Source: Alphaproteobacteria bacterium
GTDB lineage: Bacteria; Pseudomonadota; Alphaproteobacteria; ATCC43930; CGMCC-115725
Assembly: GCA_030041385.1 (NCBI GenBank)
Contig: JASHNY010000020.1
Location: 43,562 to 107,561 of the forward strand
Direction of reading: 5' to 3'
DNA length: 64,000 nucleotides
Positions 1-9,097 of this stretch are shown here, in pieces. The notes beneath the pieces are model-generated. The model did not search any database. It saw only the letters and a list, made by a program, of their open reading frames with translations, and was not told where the DNA came from. Position 1 is the first letter of the stretch. Each line of letters opens with the position of its first letter. Both the position numbers and the translations under genes were made by a program.

Positions 1-663
1 TGGTTGTTCCTCGACATGGAGCACGGGGTCATGTCGCTGGAGGCGTGCGCGCAAATCTCGACCGCAGCGCTCGACGCCGGCATCGCCCCGATCGCGCGCG
101 TGCCCAACGGCGAATACGCGATCGCAACGCGGGCGCTCGACAATGGTGCGCTCGGCATCGTCATGCCGCATGTCGACACCGCAGCCGAGGCGCGCGAGGT
201 CGTCAACCGGCTCAAATACCCGCCGGTCGGGCACCGCTCGATGGGCGGGATCGGGCCGCATTACGGATTGCGCTCGGCGTCGAGCGGCGAGGCGGCCTCC
301 GCCCTTAACGCCGCCAACCTGACGATCGTGATGCTGGAAACGCCGACCGCGATCGCCAACGCGGCGGAGATCGCCGCCGTGCCGGGGGTCGATGTATTGC
401 TGATCGGCACCAATGATCTGTGCGCCGAAATGGGCATCCACGGCGATTTCGGCAACGAGCGGGTTGCCGAGGCCTATGGCAAGATGATCGCGGCCTGCCG
501 GCAGCACGGCAAGTTTCCCGGCATGGCCGGCATCTATAACGAGGCGATCATGCCGCGCTATATCGAGATGGGCGCGCGGTTCATCCTGGCCGGCCAGGAT
601 GCGGCGTTCCTCAATGCCGGCGCGGCGCAGCGCACGGGGTTTCTGCACAAACTGTCGTCTTGA
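1..663 (+). CDS. HpcH/HpaI-type aldolase, 5' end missing
   Basis: The gene is cut by the left edge of the window; the reading frame is open from base 1, so its true start lies upstream. The visible 220 residues open with FLDMEHG, a conserved metal-site segment of the HpcH/HpaI class II aldolase family, and continue with the family features RVP, GIVMPHVDT, GPHYG, MLETP and LIGTNDL. These enzymes split 2-keto-3-deoxy sugar acids or 4-hydroxy-2-oxoacids into pyruvate plus an aldehyde in the cytoplasm, using a divalent metal. About 30-40 N-terminal residues are probably missing. A TauD-type dioxygenase gene follows after 13 bases on the same strand, so the two may be cotranscribed. The substrate cannot be told from sequence. 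Confidence 0.85.
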   Translation, partial: WLFLDMEHGVMSLEACAQISTAALDAGIAPIARVPNGEYAIATRALDNGALGIVMPHVDTAAEAREVVNRLKYPPVGHRSMGGIGPHYGLRSASSGEAASALNAANLTIVMLETPTAIANAAEIAAVPGVDVLLIGTNDLCAEMGIHGDFGNERVAEAYGKMIAACRQHGKFPGMAGIYNEAIMPRYIEMGARFILAGQDAAFLNAGAAQRTGFLHKLSS

Positions 664-676
664 TCGGGGAGGGCGG

Positions 677-1507
677 TTGGACCTGACCATCGGCCCGCGC
701 CTGTCGCCGGCAGGCGGCATCGCGATCACCGGCATCGATCTCGCGCAACCGTTGACGATCGCGGCGCGGGACCGCATCGGCACGGCGTTGTGCGACCACC
801 ATATCGTCGTTTTCCCCGGGCAGGCACTAAGCCGCGAGCAGCAATACGCGTTTACCGCGCAGTTCGGCGAGGTCGAGCGCCATGGCGGCCACCGGGCCGA
901 GAGCAAGCGACGCGAAATCGCCCATGTTACCGCCAATCTCGACGCCGACGGCCATCCGACCGACCGGGTCGCAGCGGGCGCCAATTATCGCTGGCACACC
1001 GACAAGCCCTATTATCCGACGCCGCCGCTATTGACGACGTTGCACGCGGTCGAGTTGCCGCCCGCCGGCGGCGACACCGAATTCGCCAACACGGTCCTGG
1101 CCTACGACGCATTGCCGCCGGAAACGAAACGGCGGATTGCCGGCCTGCGCGTCGTCTTTCAGTGGGAAGCCGGGCGCCGCAACGCCGGCTATTATGCCGC
1201 CGCGCTGCCGCCGGTGGATCATCCGCTGGTGCGCACCCACCCGGAAACCGGGCGCAAGGCGCTTTATCTCGGCAACCACGCCAGGCATGTTTTTGGCCTG
1301 CCCGAGGCCGAAGGCGCGGCCTTGCTCGACGAGTTGCTGCGCCACGCGACGCAGCCTCATTTCGTCTATGTCCATCGCTGGCGGGTCGGCGACCTGGTGA
1401 TGTGGGACAACCGCTGCCTGCTGCACCGCGCGGTCGCCAATTACGAGATGACCCGTTACCGGCGCATCATGCACCGCAACGTGGTCAGGGGTACGGTGCC
1501 GGTCTGA
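677..1507 (+). CDS. TauD/TfdA-family Fe(II)/2-oxoglutarate dioxygenase
   Basis: A 276-residue protein of the TauD/TfdA family, which hydroxylates small substrates using Fe(II), oxygen and 2-oxoglutarate. The iron-binding HxD pair is seen in WHTDKPYY and the distal histidine in LLHRAV near the C-terminus; FPGQ and FGEVERHGG near the N-terminus also fit. The start is the TTG at 677, preceded by a GGGGAGGG ribosome site at 668-673; the longer open frame reaching back to 599 would overlap the aldolase and adds unrelated arginine-rich sequence. It lies 4 bases before the next gene, suggesting one transcript. The substrate (taurine, an aryloxyalkanoate or a carnitine-like compound) is not evident. 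Confidence 0.85.
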   Translation: MDLTIGPRLSPAGGIAITGIDLAQPLTIAARDRIGTALCDHHIVVFPGQALSREQQYAFTAQFGEVERHGGHRAESKRREIAHVTANLDADGHPTDRVAAGANYRWHTDKPYYPTPPLLTTLHAVELPPAGGDTEFANTVLAYDALPPETKRRIAGLRVVFQWEAGRRNAGYYAAALPPVDHPLVRTHPETGRKALYLGNHARHVFGLPEAEGAALLDELLRHATQPHFVYVHRWRVGDLVMWDNRCLLHRAVANYEMTRYRRIMHRNVVRGTVPV

Positions 1508-1511
1508 GCGG

Positions 1512-2570
1512 ATGAGCGGGGACGACGACATCCTGTTCGAGCGAAGGGGCGGGCTGGGGCTGGTTACGCTGAACCGGCCGCAGGCGCTCAACGCGTTCAC
1601 GCTCGACATGTATCGCCGGCTCGATCCGGTATTGCGCGCTTGGGAGGCCGATCCAGGCATCGTGGCGGTCGTGATCCGGGGTGCCGGCGACCGCGCCTTT
1701 TGCGCCGGCGGCGACATCCGCGCGATCTACGAGGCGGGGATGGGCATCGCCTCCGACCGCTCATTGACCGCCGCCTTTTTTCGCGAAGAGTACCGCCTGA
1801 TCCGGCGCATTCACCGCTATCGCAAACCCTATGTGGCGCTGATCGACGGCATCACGATGGGCGGCGGCGCCGGGATGTCGCTGAACGGGCGCTATCGCGT
1901 CGCCACCGAGCGCACCGCGCTGGCGATGCCCGAGACCGGCATCGGCCTGTTTCCCGATGTCGGCGCGACGCATTTCCTCAACCGTTGCCCCGGCCATATC
2001 GGCCGCTACATGGGCTTGTCCGGCGCCCGGCTCGGCGCTGCCGACGCGCTCTATTGCGGCCTCGCCTCGCATTTCGTCCCGCGCGCGCGGCTCGGCGAAC
2101 TCGTCGCCGCACTGGCGGGTGCGGGGGCGATCGATGCGGTGCTGGCGGCCTTCGTCGGCGATCCCGGCCCGCCGCCGCTTGCGCCGCTGCAGGCGGCGAT
2201 CGACCGGGCCTTCGCCGGCAATAGCGTCGAGGCGATCCTTGCGGCGCTCGAGAGCGAGGTCGGCGACGATGCCGATTGGGCAAGGAAGACGCGCACGGCG
2301 CTGATCGCGAGATCACCGACCAGCCAGAAAATTTTCCTGCGCCAGATGACGATCGGCGCGGGCTTCGACCTCGACGCCGCGCTTATGCTCGAATACCGCA
2401 TCAGCCAGCACGTGATGGCCGGGCACGATTTCTATGAAGGGGTGCGTGCGGCGATCATCGACCGCGACCAGCGCCCGCGCTGGCAGCCGCCGACGCTGGG
2501 TGAGGTCGACGCCGCCATGGTCGAGACCTACTTCACCCCGCTTGGCCCCGGCGAGTTGACCTTCGATTAG
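1512..2570 (+). CDS. 3-hydroxyisobutyryl-CoA hydrolase (crotonase fold)
   Basis: A 352-residue crotonase-fold protein. The length, the segment FCAGGDIRAIYE and the stretch GITMGGGAGMSLNGR followed by MPETGIGLFPDVG are typical of 3-hydroxyisobutyryl-CoA hydrolases rather than short enoyl-CoA hydratases. The enzyme frees 3-hydroxyisobutyrate from its CoA ester in valine degradation. The downstream 3-hydroxyisobutyrate dehydrogenase gene would act on that product, which supports the assignment. The ATG lies 4 bases after the dioxygenase stop. A general enoyl-CoA hydratase/isomerase label would be the fallback. Confidence 0.88.
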   Translation: MSGDDDILFERRGGLGLVTLNRPQALNAFTLDMYRRLDPVLRAWEADPGIVAVVIRGAGDRAFCAGGDIRAIYEAGMGIASDRSLTAAFFREEYRLIRRIHRYRKPYVALIDGITMGGGAGMSLNGRYRVATERTALAMPETGIGLFPDVGATHFLNRCPGHIGRYMGLSGARLGAADALYCGLASHFVPRARLGELVAALAGAGAIDAVLAAFVGDPGPPPLAPLQAAIDRAFAGNSVEAILAALESEVGDDADWARKTRTALIARSPTSQKIFLRQMTIGAGFDLDAALMLEYRISQHVMAGHDFYEGVRAAIIDRDQRPRWQPPTLGEVDAAMVETYFTPLGPGELTFD

Positions 2571-2779
2571 AGCGGGTTTCGCCTGGACCGAATTCTCCTT
2601 TGCTCCCTTGGCCGGGCTTGGCCTGGCCACCCACGCCTTCGCTCTTGGCGCGGCTAAGGATGGCGACCGGTGGGTCCCCGCACCGGCGCAGCTTTGCCAT
2701 TGGTCCTTGCTCGCGGGATTGCGTCGCCGCGCCGGCAATGACAGAAAGTCGCCAGGTATCCGCACCGGAGAGGCAGGCG

Positions 2780-3679
2780 ATGGCGACGATCGGATTTATC
2801 GGGCTCGGCAATATGGGTGCGCCGATGGCGGCCAATCTCTTGAAGGCGCAGCACCGGGTCACCGGCTACGACATCGTCGCGGCGCCGCTGAAGATGCTGG
2901 GCGAAAAGGGCGGGCATGCCGCGGCAAGTGCGGTCGAAGCCGCTGCCGCGGGCGACATCGTGATCACGATGCTGCCGGCGGGGCCGCAGGTGCGGGCGGT
3001 TTATCTCGGCCCCGACGGCATCATCGCGCGGGCCAAGAAAGGCGCGCTGCTGATCGATTGCTCGACGATCGATGTCGAAACCGCGCGATTGGTTGCGGCC
3101 GCTGCCGCCGAGGCCGGTTTGGCGATGCTCGATGCGCCGGTCTCCGGCGGCACGATCGGTGCCGAGGCGGGGACGCTGACCTTCATGGTCGGCGGCGAGG
3201 CATCGGCCTTTGCCAGAGGTGAGCCGATCCTGAAGAACATGGGGCGGACGATCGTCCATGCCGGCCCGTCGGGCGCCGGCCAGACCGCCAAAATCTGCAA
3301 CAACATGATGCTCGCCGTGTCGATGATCGGCGTCTGCGAGGGCTTTGTCCTCGCCGAGAAGCTGGGCCTGCCGGCGCAGACCTTGTGGGACATCTGCAGC
3401 ACGTCGACGAGTTCGTGCTGGGCAATGAACAATTACTGCCCGATGCCGGGTCCGGTTCCCGCAGCGCCGTCAAACCGCGGCTATGCGGCCGGCTTTACCG
3501 CAGCCAACATGCTCAAGGACCTGCGCCTTGCGCAGGCCGCCTCCGGCGCCAGCGGCGCGCCGACCCTGATGGGCGCCGCCGCCGCCAACCTCTACCAGCT
3601 CTTGGTCGATGGCGGCCACGGCGGGCTCGATTTTTCCGCGATCATGCAGTTCGTGCGCAGCGCCGGGACCAAACCATGA
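2780..3679 (+). CDS. mmsB: 3-hydroxyisobutyrate dehydrogenase
   Basis: A 299-residue NAD-dependent beta-hydroxyacid dehydrogenase. The N-terminal Rossmann motif GFIGLGNMGAPMA, the substrate segment DAPVSGGTIGAEAGTL and the catalytic-lysine segment GQTAKICNN are all present. The C-terminal QAASGASGAPTLMG fits 3-hydroxyisobutyrate dehydrogenase, which oxidises 3-hydroxyisobutyrate to methylmalonate semialdehyde in valine breakdown. The ATG at 2780 has GAGAGGCAG just upstream; the open frame extends to 2600 but that part resembles intergenic repeat sequence. It is 209 bases after the 3-hydroxyisobutyryl-CoA hydrolase gene and is the next step of the same pathway. Confidence 0.9.
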   Translation: MATIGFIGLGNMGAPMAANLLKAQHRVTGYDIVAAPLKMLGEKGGHAAASAVEAAAAGDIVITMLPAGPQVRAVYLGPDGIIARAKKGALLIDCSTIDVETARLVAAAAAEAGLAMLDAPVSGGTIGAEAGTLTFMVGGEASAFARGEPILKNMGRTIVHAGPSGAGQTAKICNNMMLAVSMIGVCEGFVLAEKLGLPAQTLWDICSTSTSSCWAMNNYCPMPGPVPAAPSNRGYAAGFTAANMLKDLRLAQAASGASGAPTLMGAAAANLYQLLVDGGHGGLDFSAIMQFVRSAGTKP

Positions 3680-3742
3680 CAACGAAAATTTAACAAAACC
3701 CGCCCTATCTTCGCCGCCCGACGGTCGTCACGCGAGGCAGGT

Positions 3743-4216
3743 ATGTCCAACCGCTATCTTGAGGTGATTTCGCTGGTCGAGCGGCTGCACCGCCACTTCC
3801 TCGAAGTGGTGAAGCTCGAGCTCGATGGGCTGCGGATTCACGACATCAACAACGTGCAAGGCATGATGCTGTTCAACATCGGCGACGCGGAGATGACGGT
3901 CGGCGAGCTCACCTTGCGCGGCTGCTATCTCGGCTCCAACGTCTCCTACAACGTCAAGAAGATGGTCGAAAACGGCTATCTCTCGCAGGAGCGTTCGGTG
4001 CACGATCGCCGCTCGATCCACGTTCGCCTGACCGAAAAGGGCCGGCAGCTCCGCGACCGCCTGAGCAAGATGCATCACCGGCACAGCGAGATGCTGTCGC
4101 AGACCCTGGTCACCGGCGAGGATCTCGAGGCGGTCATCACCACGCTGGGCCGGCTGGAGCGGTTCTGGATACGCGCCGGCGACCTGGTGCAGCGACCCGG
4201 GCAGTTCGCCGCGTAA
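3743..4216 (+). CDS. MarR-family regulator, LdtR-like
   Basis: A 157-residue winged-helix protein. The recognition-helix region (GCYLGSNVSYNVKKMVENGY) and the wing (DRRSIHVRLTEKG) are characteristic of MarR regulators, and the unusually well conserved helix matches what I recall of the LdtR group in Hyphomicrobiales and relatives, where it controls an L,D-transpeptidase and stress genes. It presumably binds DNA as a dimer. It has its own 63-base leader after mmsB and is followed by a terminator-like hairpin, so it is probably a single-gene unit. The LdtR subgroup is from memory; the MarR fold is clear. Confidence 0.8.
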   Translation: MSNRYLEVISLVERLHRHFLEVVKLELDGLRIHDINNVQGMMLFNIGDAEMTVGELTLRGCYLGSNVSYNVKKMVENGYLSQERSVHDRRSIHVRLTEKGRQLRDRLSKMHHRHSEMLSQTLVTGEDLEAVITTLGRLERFWIRAGDLVQRPGQFAA

Positions 4217-4224
4217 GACCTTCA

Positions 4225-4257
4225 GGAACCGGCCGAAAACCGGTTTCCGCGATTTTT
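4225..4257 (+). terminator. Probable rho-independent terminator after the MarR gene
   Basis: An imperfect hairpin (GGAACCGG paired with CCGGTTTCC, one bulged base, seven-base loop) ends at 4248 and is followed by five T residues at 4253-4257. It begins 8 bases after the MarR stop codon. The arms also resemble a short motif repeated in alphaproteobacterial intergenic regions, so it may be a repeat used as a terminator. Confidence 0.45.
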
Positions 4258-4316
4258 CTGATGACGGCGCGGCCGCAGCCTGCAACCCTGTCCGCAGGCA
4301 ATCATGGAGCCGATCG

Positions 4317-4754
4317 ATGCCGTCGCCAATGCCTCCGCATGCCGAGCTTGCCCCCGGGCTGAGTGTTGCCGGCAAGCTTGACCGTGCCGATATCGAGGCG
4401 CTGGCCGATGCCGGCGTCAAGACGATCATCAACAACCGTCCGGACGGCGAAGACCCGGGTCAGCTGCCCGCCGCCGAGGCGCGCAAGCTGGCCGAAGCGC
4501 GCGGACTGGCCTATCACCACATTCCGTTTACCGCGGCGACGCTGACGCGGGCCGATGTCGATGCCTTCGCAACCGTGTTGGGCCAGGCGGTGCGGCCGGT
4601 TGTCGCCCATTGCCGCAGCGGCACCCGCTCGACGCTGGTGTGGGCCTTGACCCGGATGCGCGAGGGTGCCGACCCGGTGGCCTTGGTCTCCCAAGCGGCC
4701 GCGAACGGCATCGACATCGCGGCTCTTCCGGCGATCGCGGCGCGGCTCGGCTAG
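4317..4754 (+). CDS. DUF442 / beta-lactamase-hydrolase-like phosphatase-fold protein
   Basis: A 145-residue protein of the DUF442 (TIGR01244, BLH) family, related to dual-specificity phosphatases. The active-site loop VAHCRSGTRS carries the cysteine (residue 99) and arginine expected of the family, and IINNRPDGE near residue 40 is the usual substrate-side motif. In several bacteria this domain is fused to a sulfide-oxidising persulfide dioxygenase, so a sulfur or phosphate-transfer role is possible. GGAG at 4305-4308 supports the ATG at 4317. The Doc-like gene begins 10 bases downstream, probably on the same mRNA. The physiological substrate is unknown. Confidence 0.82.
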   Translation: MPSPMPPHAELAPGLSVAGKLDRADIEALADAGVKTIINNRPDGEDPGQLPAAEARKLAEARGLAYHHIPFTAATLTRADVDAFATVLGQAVRPVVAHCRSGTRSTLVWALTRMREGADPVALVSQAAANGIDIAALPAIAARLG

Positions 4755-4764
4755 GCTCGGCCGA

Positions 4765-5166
4765 TTGACCGGCGAGCCGCGCTGGGTCTCGTTCGAGGCG
4801 GTTGTTGCACTCAATCGCGAGATCGTCGCCAAGACCGGCGAGCCGCACGCCTTGCGCGATGGCGCCGCCCTGCAGACCGCAATCCGGCGCCCTTGGAACA
4901 TCTGGGCCTATTTCATGGACCGCGACCACGCCGTGCTGGCGGCCGCGTTGATGGCGGCGGTCTACGGCGCCCGCGCCTTTGCCGCCGGCAACAAGCGCAC
5001 CGCGCTCGCCGCCGCGTCGGCCTTTCTCGAAGCCAACGCCTATCGCGGCGCATTCGCTGACAATCCGCGCGCGCTCGACCGTGCGTTCGAATTTTTTGCG
5101 GGCCGGGTCAGCCAGGCCGGGCTGGTGGAGTGGCTTCGGTTGTGGATGGAGCCGGTCGAGAGGTGA
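4765..5166 (+). CDS. Doc-like Fic-fold protein with altered active-site motif
   Basis: A 133-residue protein matching Doc (death-on-curing) toxins in length and in the segments RDGAALQTAI, AALMAAVYG and GNKRTALAA. Fic and Doc proteins transfer AMP or phosphate to targets using the motif HPFxx(G/A)NKR. Here the motif reads RAFAAGNKR (residues 70-78): the catalytic histidine position holds arginine, while the anion-binding G/N/K/R part is intact. No Phd-type antitoxin gene lies beside it; the upstream neighbour is the DUF442 protein. The start is the TTG at 4765; a longer frame back to 4666 would run inside the upstream gene. It may be an inactive or repurposed Fic fold rather than a toxin. Confidence 0.78.
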   Translation: MTGEPRWVSFEAVVALNREIVAKTGEPHALRDGAALQTAIRRPWNIWAYFMDRDHAVLAAALMAAVYGARAFAAGNKRTALAAASAFLEANAYRGAFADNPRALDRAFEFFAGRVSQAGLVEWLRLWMEPVER

Positions 5167-5286
5167 CCCGCCCGCGGCCGGGACATGCCCAGGCGCCGCT
5201 CGGAACAGCTCCAATCGATCGGCCGGTTCGGCAGCTCTCGGCGCGACCGGCCGGGTACAATCCGGGGCGAGGCAGCGCCTGTCCGG

Positions 5287-5730
5287 CTATTTTTTTGCTG
5301 CCCGCGAACGCCCTCCGGTGCCGCGCCCCAACCCGATCTTCTTGGCAAAGGCCGAACGCTGCTCGGCATATTTCGGCGCCACCATCGGATAGTCCGCGCC
5401 CAGCCCCCATTTCGCCCGGTATTCATCGGGCGACATATTGTAGGTCGATCGCAAATGACGCTTCAGCATCTTCAATTTCTTGCCGTCTTCCAGGCAAACC
5501 AGGTAATCGGGCATGATCGATTTGCGGATCGGCACCGCCGGCTTCAACGGTTCGGCCGGCGGCTCCGCTACTTGCGCATCAAGCCCGCGCAAAGAGTTGT
5601 AAACAGCATGGATCACCTCGGCAAGCTGACCCGTCGCCAGCGTATTGTTCCTGACATAAGCGGATACTACGTCGGCGGTCATTCGCAGCAATTCCTCTTC
5701 CGCCAGCTTGGGCGACGTAAGTTCAGCCAT
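5287..5730 (-). CDS. MucR/Ros-family zinc-finger regulator (copy 1)
   Basis: A 147-residue MucR/Ros-family protein. The family core is visible: LVCLEDGKKLKMLKRHL (zinc-finger segment) followed by YNMSPDEYRAKWGL and YPMVAPKYAEQRS. MucR proteins are pleiotropic DNA-binding, H-NS-like silencers in alphaproteobacteria that control exopolysaccharide, motility and cell-cycle genes and often repress themselves. The N-terminal helical part (ADVVSAYVRNNTL) is the oligomerisation region. The C-terminal tail is basic. It stands alone, convergent with the Doc-like gene, with a good promoter candidate upstream. A second, diverged copy lies at 28083-28499. Confidence 0.92.
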   Translation of the reverse strand: MAELTSPKLAEEELLRMTADVVSAYVRNNTLATGQLAEVIHAVYNSLRGLDAQVAEPPAEPLKPAVPIRKSIMPDYLVCLEDGKKLKMLKRHLRSTYNMSPDEYRAKWGLGADYPMVAPKYAEQRSAFAKKIGLGRGTGGRSRAAKK

Positions 5731-6039
5731 GTTCTGCCTCGGCTAATCGAGCGAGATTGGGGAGGGCCAGAATTGCAGAGCGAATTGCCAGTGTCAACCT
5801 AAACCTACAAGTGATTACAGTAATGAGCAGTAAGGCTGGCGCAAATGACTTGGCAGTCACGCTCAAGACAGCTAAGGCCGTGACGACAGATCGAGTCTGA
5901 TAATCGGTGAACATGCATTGTGCTTGCTCATGTTGCGATTTGTCGGATTGCTCTGGGCGCGGCTCGACAGCGTGAAGAATCCGAATTCGACGCGAGTCCT
6001 GGTGGCACGCTGACATCGGCGACCGAGATATGGTAGGTT
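5731..6039. other. 309-base gene-free stretch between mucR and glyA
   Basis: This divergent spacer is visibly richer in A and T than its surroundings. It holds the mucR promoter candidate at 5769-5797. On the plus strand I see a GATAAT at 5899-5904 but no convincing -35 box for glyA, and no glycine riboswitch, tRNA or small gene. MucR proteins favour AT-rich sites, so the region could be a MucR target. Confidence 0.5.
5769..5797 (-). promoter_or_regulatory. Candidate promoter of mucR copy 1
   Basis: On the minus strand a perfect -35 box TTGACA (5792-5797) is followed after 17 bases by AATTCT (5769-5774), a weak -10. Transcription would start near 5762, leaving a leader of about 32 bases that includes a GAGG ribosome site before the ATG at 5730. 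Confidence 0.45.
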
Positions 6040-7425
6040 GTGCCGTATTGGCGCTGCGGCTGGCCGCAGCGTCGCGTGTCGTCTTGCCGGATAGGTGATC
6101 CCCTGCCCAATTCAACAGCGCCGTCCCCGCGCTTCGTCCCCCCCAGCGGCCTTTTTGCCGACAGTCTCGACGTAACGGACCCCGAATTGTCGGCGGCCGT
6201 CAGGGCAGAGCTCGGCCGGCAGCAATCGCAGATCGAGCTGATCGCCAGCGAGAACATCGTGTCCCGCGCTGTACTTGAGGCGCAGGGCTCGGTACTGACC
6301 AACAAGTATGCCGAGGGATATCCGGGGCGCCGTTATTACGGCGGCTGCGAGTTCGTCGATATTGCCGAGCGGCTGGCAATCGACCGCGCCAAGCGGCTGT
6401 TCGGCTGCCAATTCGCCAATGTGCAGCCGCATGCCGGGGCGCCCGCGAACGAGGCGGTCTATCTTGCCCTGTTGGCGCCGGGCGACACGATCCTCGGCAT
6501 GTCGCTCGCGGCCGGCGGCCATCTGACCCACGGCGCCAGCGCCAATGTGTCGGGCAAGTGGTTCCGGTCGGTGACCTATGGCGTGAGGGCCCAGGACGGA
6601 CGCATCGACATTGAGGAGGTCGAGCGCCAGGCCGAAACGCACCGGCCGCGCCTGATCATCGCCGGCGGCAGCGCCTATCCGCGCATTATCGACTTTGCCC
6701 GGTTTCGCGAGATTGCCGACCGGGTCGGCGCGTACCTGATGGTCGACATGGCGCATTTCGCCGGTCTGGTCGCCGGCGGGGTGCATCCGAGCCCGCTGCC
6801 GCATGCCCACGTCGTCACCACGACCACGCACAAAACCCTGCGCGGGCCGCGCGGCGGCATGATTCTCGCCAATGACGAAGAGCTCGGCAAGCGCATCAAC
6901 TCCGCCGTGTTCCCGGGCCTTCAGGGCGGCCCGCTGATGCACGCGATCGCGGCCAAGGCGGTCGCCCTGGCAGAGGCGTCGCGGCCGGAGTTTGCCCTCT
7001 ACGCCCGCGCCGTCGTCGACAATGCCCAGGCGCTGGCGGCAACCCTGGCGGAGGCTGGCCTCGCGATCGTCTCCGGCGGCACCGACACGCACCTGATGCT
7101 GGTCGATCTGCGCCCCATGGGGTTGACCGGGCGCGCCGCCGAGCAGGCCTTGGAGCGCGCCGGGATCACCTGCAACAAGAACGGCATCCCGTTCGACCCG
7201 CAAAAGCCGACCGTGACTTCGGGCATTCGGCTGGGGTCGCCGGCGGCGACCACGCGCGGCTTCGGGACCGGCGAGTTTCGCCAGATCGGCGAATGGATCG
7301 TCGAGGTTCTGCGCGGACTCGCCCGCAACCCGGACGGCGATGCCGCGTGCGAGGCGCGCGTGCGCGGGCAGGTTGCGGCGCTCTGCGCGCGATTTCCGAT
7401 CTATCAGGCGTTGGAGCGGTCGTGA
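6040..7425 (+). CDS. glyA: Serine hydroxymethyltransferase
   Basis: Cytoplasmic PLP enzyme that interconverts serine and glycine while charging tetrahydrofolate with a one-carbon unit. The N-terminal signature [18 protein letters not shown], the YPGRRYYGG segment and the PLP-lysine motif [14 protein letters not shown] are unmistakable. The start is uncertain: GTG at 6040 has GGTAGG close upstream and gives 461 residues, about 30 more than usual; GTG at 6076 gives 449. No canonical start lies nearer the conserved LFADSLD segment. nrdR follows after 54 bases and then the riboflavin genes, a gene order common in alphaproteobacteria. Confidence 0.95.
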   Translation: MPYWRCGWPQRRVSSCRIGDPLPNSTAPSPRFVPPSGLFADSLDVTDPELSAAVRAELGRQQSQIELIASENIVSRAVLEAQGSVLTNKYAEGYPGRRYYGGCEFVDIAERLAIDRAKRLFGCQFANVQPHAGAPANEAVYLALLAPGDTILGMSLAAGGHLTHGASANVSGKWFRSVTYGVRAQDGRIDIEEVERQAETHRPRLIIAGGSAYPRIIDFARFREIADRVGAYLMVDMAHFAGLVAGGVHPSPLPHAHVVTTTTHKTLRGPRGGMILANDEELGKRINSAVFPGLQGGPLMHAIAAKAVALAEASRPEFALYARAVVDNAQALAATLAEAGLAIVSGGTDTHLMLVDLRPMGLTGRAAEQALERAGITCNKNGIPFDPQKPTVTSGIRLGSPAATTRGFGTGEFRQIGEWIVEVLRGLARNPDGDAACEARVRGQVAALCARFPIYQALERS

Positions 7426-7479
7426 CGGCAAGCCCTGCGATGCACGCGGCGGCGCAGGCGTGGAACGACGGAGGAGGAA

Positions 7480-7938
7480 ATGCGCTGTCCGTTCTGCGGC
7501 ACGGATGATACCCAGGTCAAGGATTCGCGGCCGACCGACGATCGCGGCGCGATCCGCCGACGGCGCTTCTGCCCGAACTGCGCGGCGCGGTTCACGACGT
7601 TCGAGCGCGTGCAATTGCGCGAGCTGATCGTCGTCAAGAAGAACGGCCAGCGCCAGCAGTTCGACCGCGACAAGCTGGCCCGCTCGATCTATGTCGCGTT
7701 GCGCAAGCGGCCGTTTGAGCCCGATCGGGTCGAGCGCATCATCAACTCGCTGGTGCGCCAGCTCGAAAGCTCAGGCGAAACCGAAATCCCCAGCGAGGTC
7801 ATCGGCGGCTTGGTGATGGAGGCGCTTTCCTCGCTCGACCAGGTCGCCTATATCCGCTTTGCCTCGGTCTATCGCAATTTCCGCGAAGCCAAGGATTTCG
7901 GCGAATTCGTCGGGCGGATCGCGGCGGATGGCGATTAA
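7480..7938 (+). CDS. nrdR: Transcriptional repressor NrdR
   Basis: A 152-residue protein with the usual NrdR plan: an N-terminal zinc ribbon (MRCPFC and CPNC pairs), the basic segment RRRRFC, and an ATP-cone domain beginning [20 protein letters not shown]. NrdR senses adenine nucleotides and represses ribonucleotide reductase genes by binding NrdR boxes. The length is normal. Its last 11 bases overlap the start of ribD, so the two are translationally linked. GGAGGA precedes the ATG. Confidence 0.96.
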   Translation: MRCPFCGTDDTQVKDSRPTDDRGAIRRRRFCPNCAARFTTFERVQLRELIVVKKNGQRQQFDRDKLARSIYVALRKRPFEPDRVERIINSLVRQLESSGETEIPSEVIGGLVMEALSSLDQVAYIRFASVYRNFREAKDFGEFVGRIAADGD

Positions 7939-9097
7939 GGCCGGCGCGCCGTCGCCGACCGACCAGGAGGAAACGGACCGGCGCGACCATGCCGCGATGC
8001 GCTCGGCACTGTCGCTTGCCCGGCGAGGGCTCGGCTCGGCCTGGCCCAACCCGGCGGTCGGCTGCGTGATCGTCAATGGCGGGCGTGTCGTCGGGCGCGG
8101 CTGGACGCAGCCGGGCGGCCGGCCGCACGCCGAAGCCGAAGCGCTGGCCCGGGCCGGCGCGGCGGCGCGCGGCGCCACCGCCTATGTTACGCTCGAGCCG
8201 TGCTCCCACGCGGGGCGCGGCCCGGCTTGCGCCGATGCGCTGATCGCCGCGGGGGTGGCGCGCGTCGTCGCCGCGGTCGAAGACCCCGACCCGCGCACCG
8301 CCGGCGCCGGAATGGCCCGGCTGCGGGCGGCGGGTGTCGCGGTTCAGACCGGATTGTGCGCTGACGAGGCCCGCGAAGCGAATGCCGGGTTCTTTCAGCG
8401 CTTGGGCACCGGACGCCCGCTGGTGACGTTGAAGCTCGCGACCTCGCTGGACGGCCGCATCGCGACGGCGAGCGGCGAAAGCCGGTGGATCACCGGCTCT
8501 GCCGCACGCGACCGCGCGCATGCATTGCGGGCCGCGCACGACGCGATCCTGGTCGGCACCGATACGGTCGCCGCCGACGATCCGCAGCTGACCTGCCGGC
8601 TGCCCGGGCTTGGCGGCCGCTCGCCGGTGCGGGTCGTGCTCGATCGCCGGCTGCGGCTGCCGCTCGCAGCGCGGGTTTTCGCCGAGGCGAGCACGGTGCC
8701 GACCTGGGTGTTGACGCTCGGCTCCTCATCCCCCGAGCGTTGGCGCGCGTTGCGCGAGCGCGGGGTCGAGATCGTCGCGGCGGAGCCGGACGGGGATGGC
8801 CGGATCGACCTTGAAAAGGCCCTTCTGGCGCTGGGCGGCCGGGGCCTGACCCGCGTGCTGGTCGAGGGCGGCGGCCGACTCGCGGCCTCGCTGTGGCGAG
8901 GCGGCCTTGTCGACCGGGTGGTGTGGATGCATGCGCCGCTGGCATTGGGCGGCGACGGCGTAGCGGCGGTCGCCGCGCTCGGCCTCGACCGGCTCGCCGA
9001 CGCGCCGCGCCTGGAACTGGCGTCGATCCAAACGGCGGGGGGCGACATCGTCGAAACCTACCGCCTCGCCCCGCCGGGCGCCGGCAGGCCGTTCTAG
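7928..9097 (+). CDS. ribD: Bifunctional pyrimidine deaminase/reductase RibD
   Basis: A 389-residue two-domain enzyme of riboflavin synthesis. The N-terminal deaminase has the zinc site PHAEAEAL (His67, Glu69) and [11 protein letters not shown] (Cys92, Cys101). The C-terminal reductase begins around residue 155 with [14 protein letters not shown] and carries [12 protein letters not shown]. It converts the GTP-cyclohydrolase product through deamination and NADPH-dependent side-chain reduction. The ATG at 7928 lies inside the end of nrdR; the longer open frame to 7859 would overlap it further. The 3' end overlaps a small convergent gene by 4 bases. Confidence 0.95.
   Translation: MAIKAGAPSPTDQEETDRRDHAAMRSALSLARRGLGSAWPNPAVGCVIVNGGRVVGRGWTQPGGRPHAEAEALARAGAAARGATAYVTLEPCSHAGRGPACADALIAAGVARVVAAVEDPDPRTAGAGMARLRAAGVAVQTGLCADEAREANAGFFQRLGTGRPLVTLKLATSLDGRIATASGESRWITGSAARDRAHALRAAHDAILVGTDTVAADDPQLTCRLPGLGGRSPVRVVLDRRLRLPLAARVFAEASTVPTWVLTLGSSSPERWRALRERGVEIVAAEPDGDGRIDLEKALLALGGRGLTRVLVEGGGRLAASLWRGGLVDRVVWMHAPLALGGDGVAAVAALGLDRLADAPRLELASIQTAGGDIVETYRLAPPGAGRPF

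Noticed and set aside
5731..6039. Possible glycine riboswitch or tRNA before glyA
   Set aside because: No conserved glycine-aptamer core or cloverleaf could be drawn on either strand.
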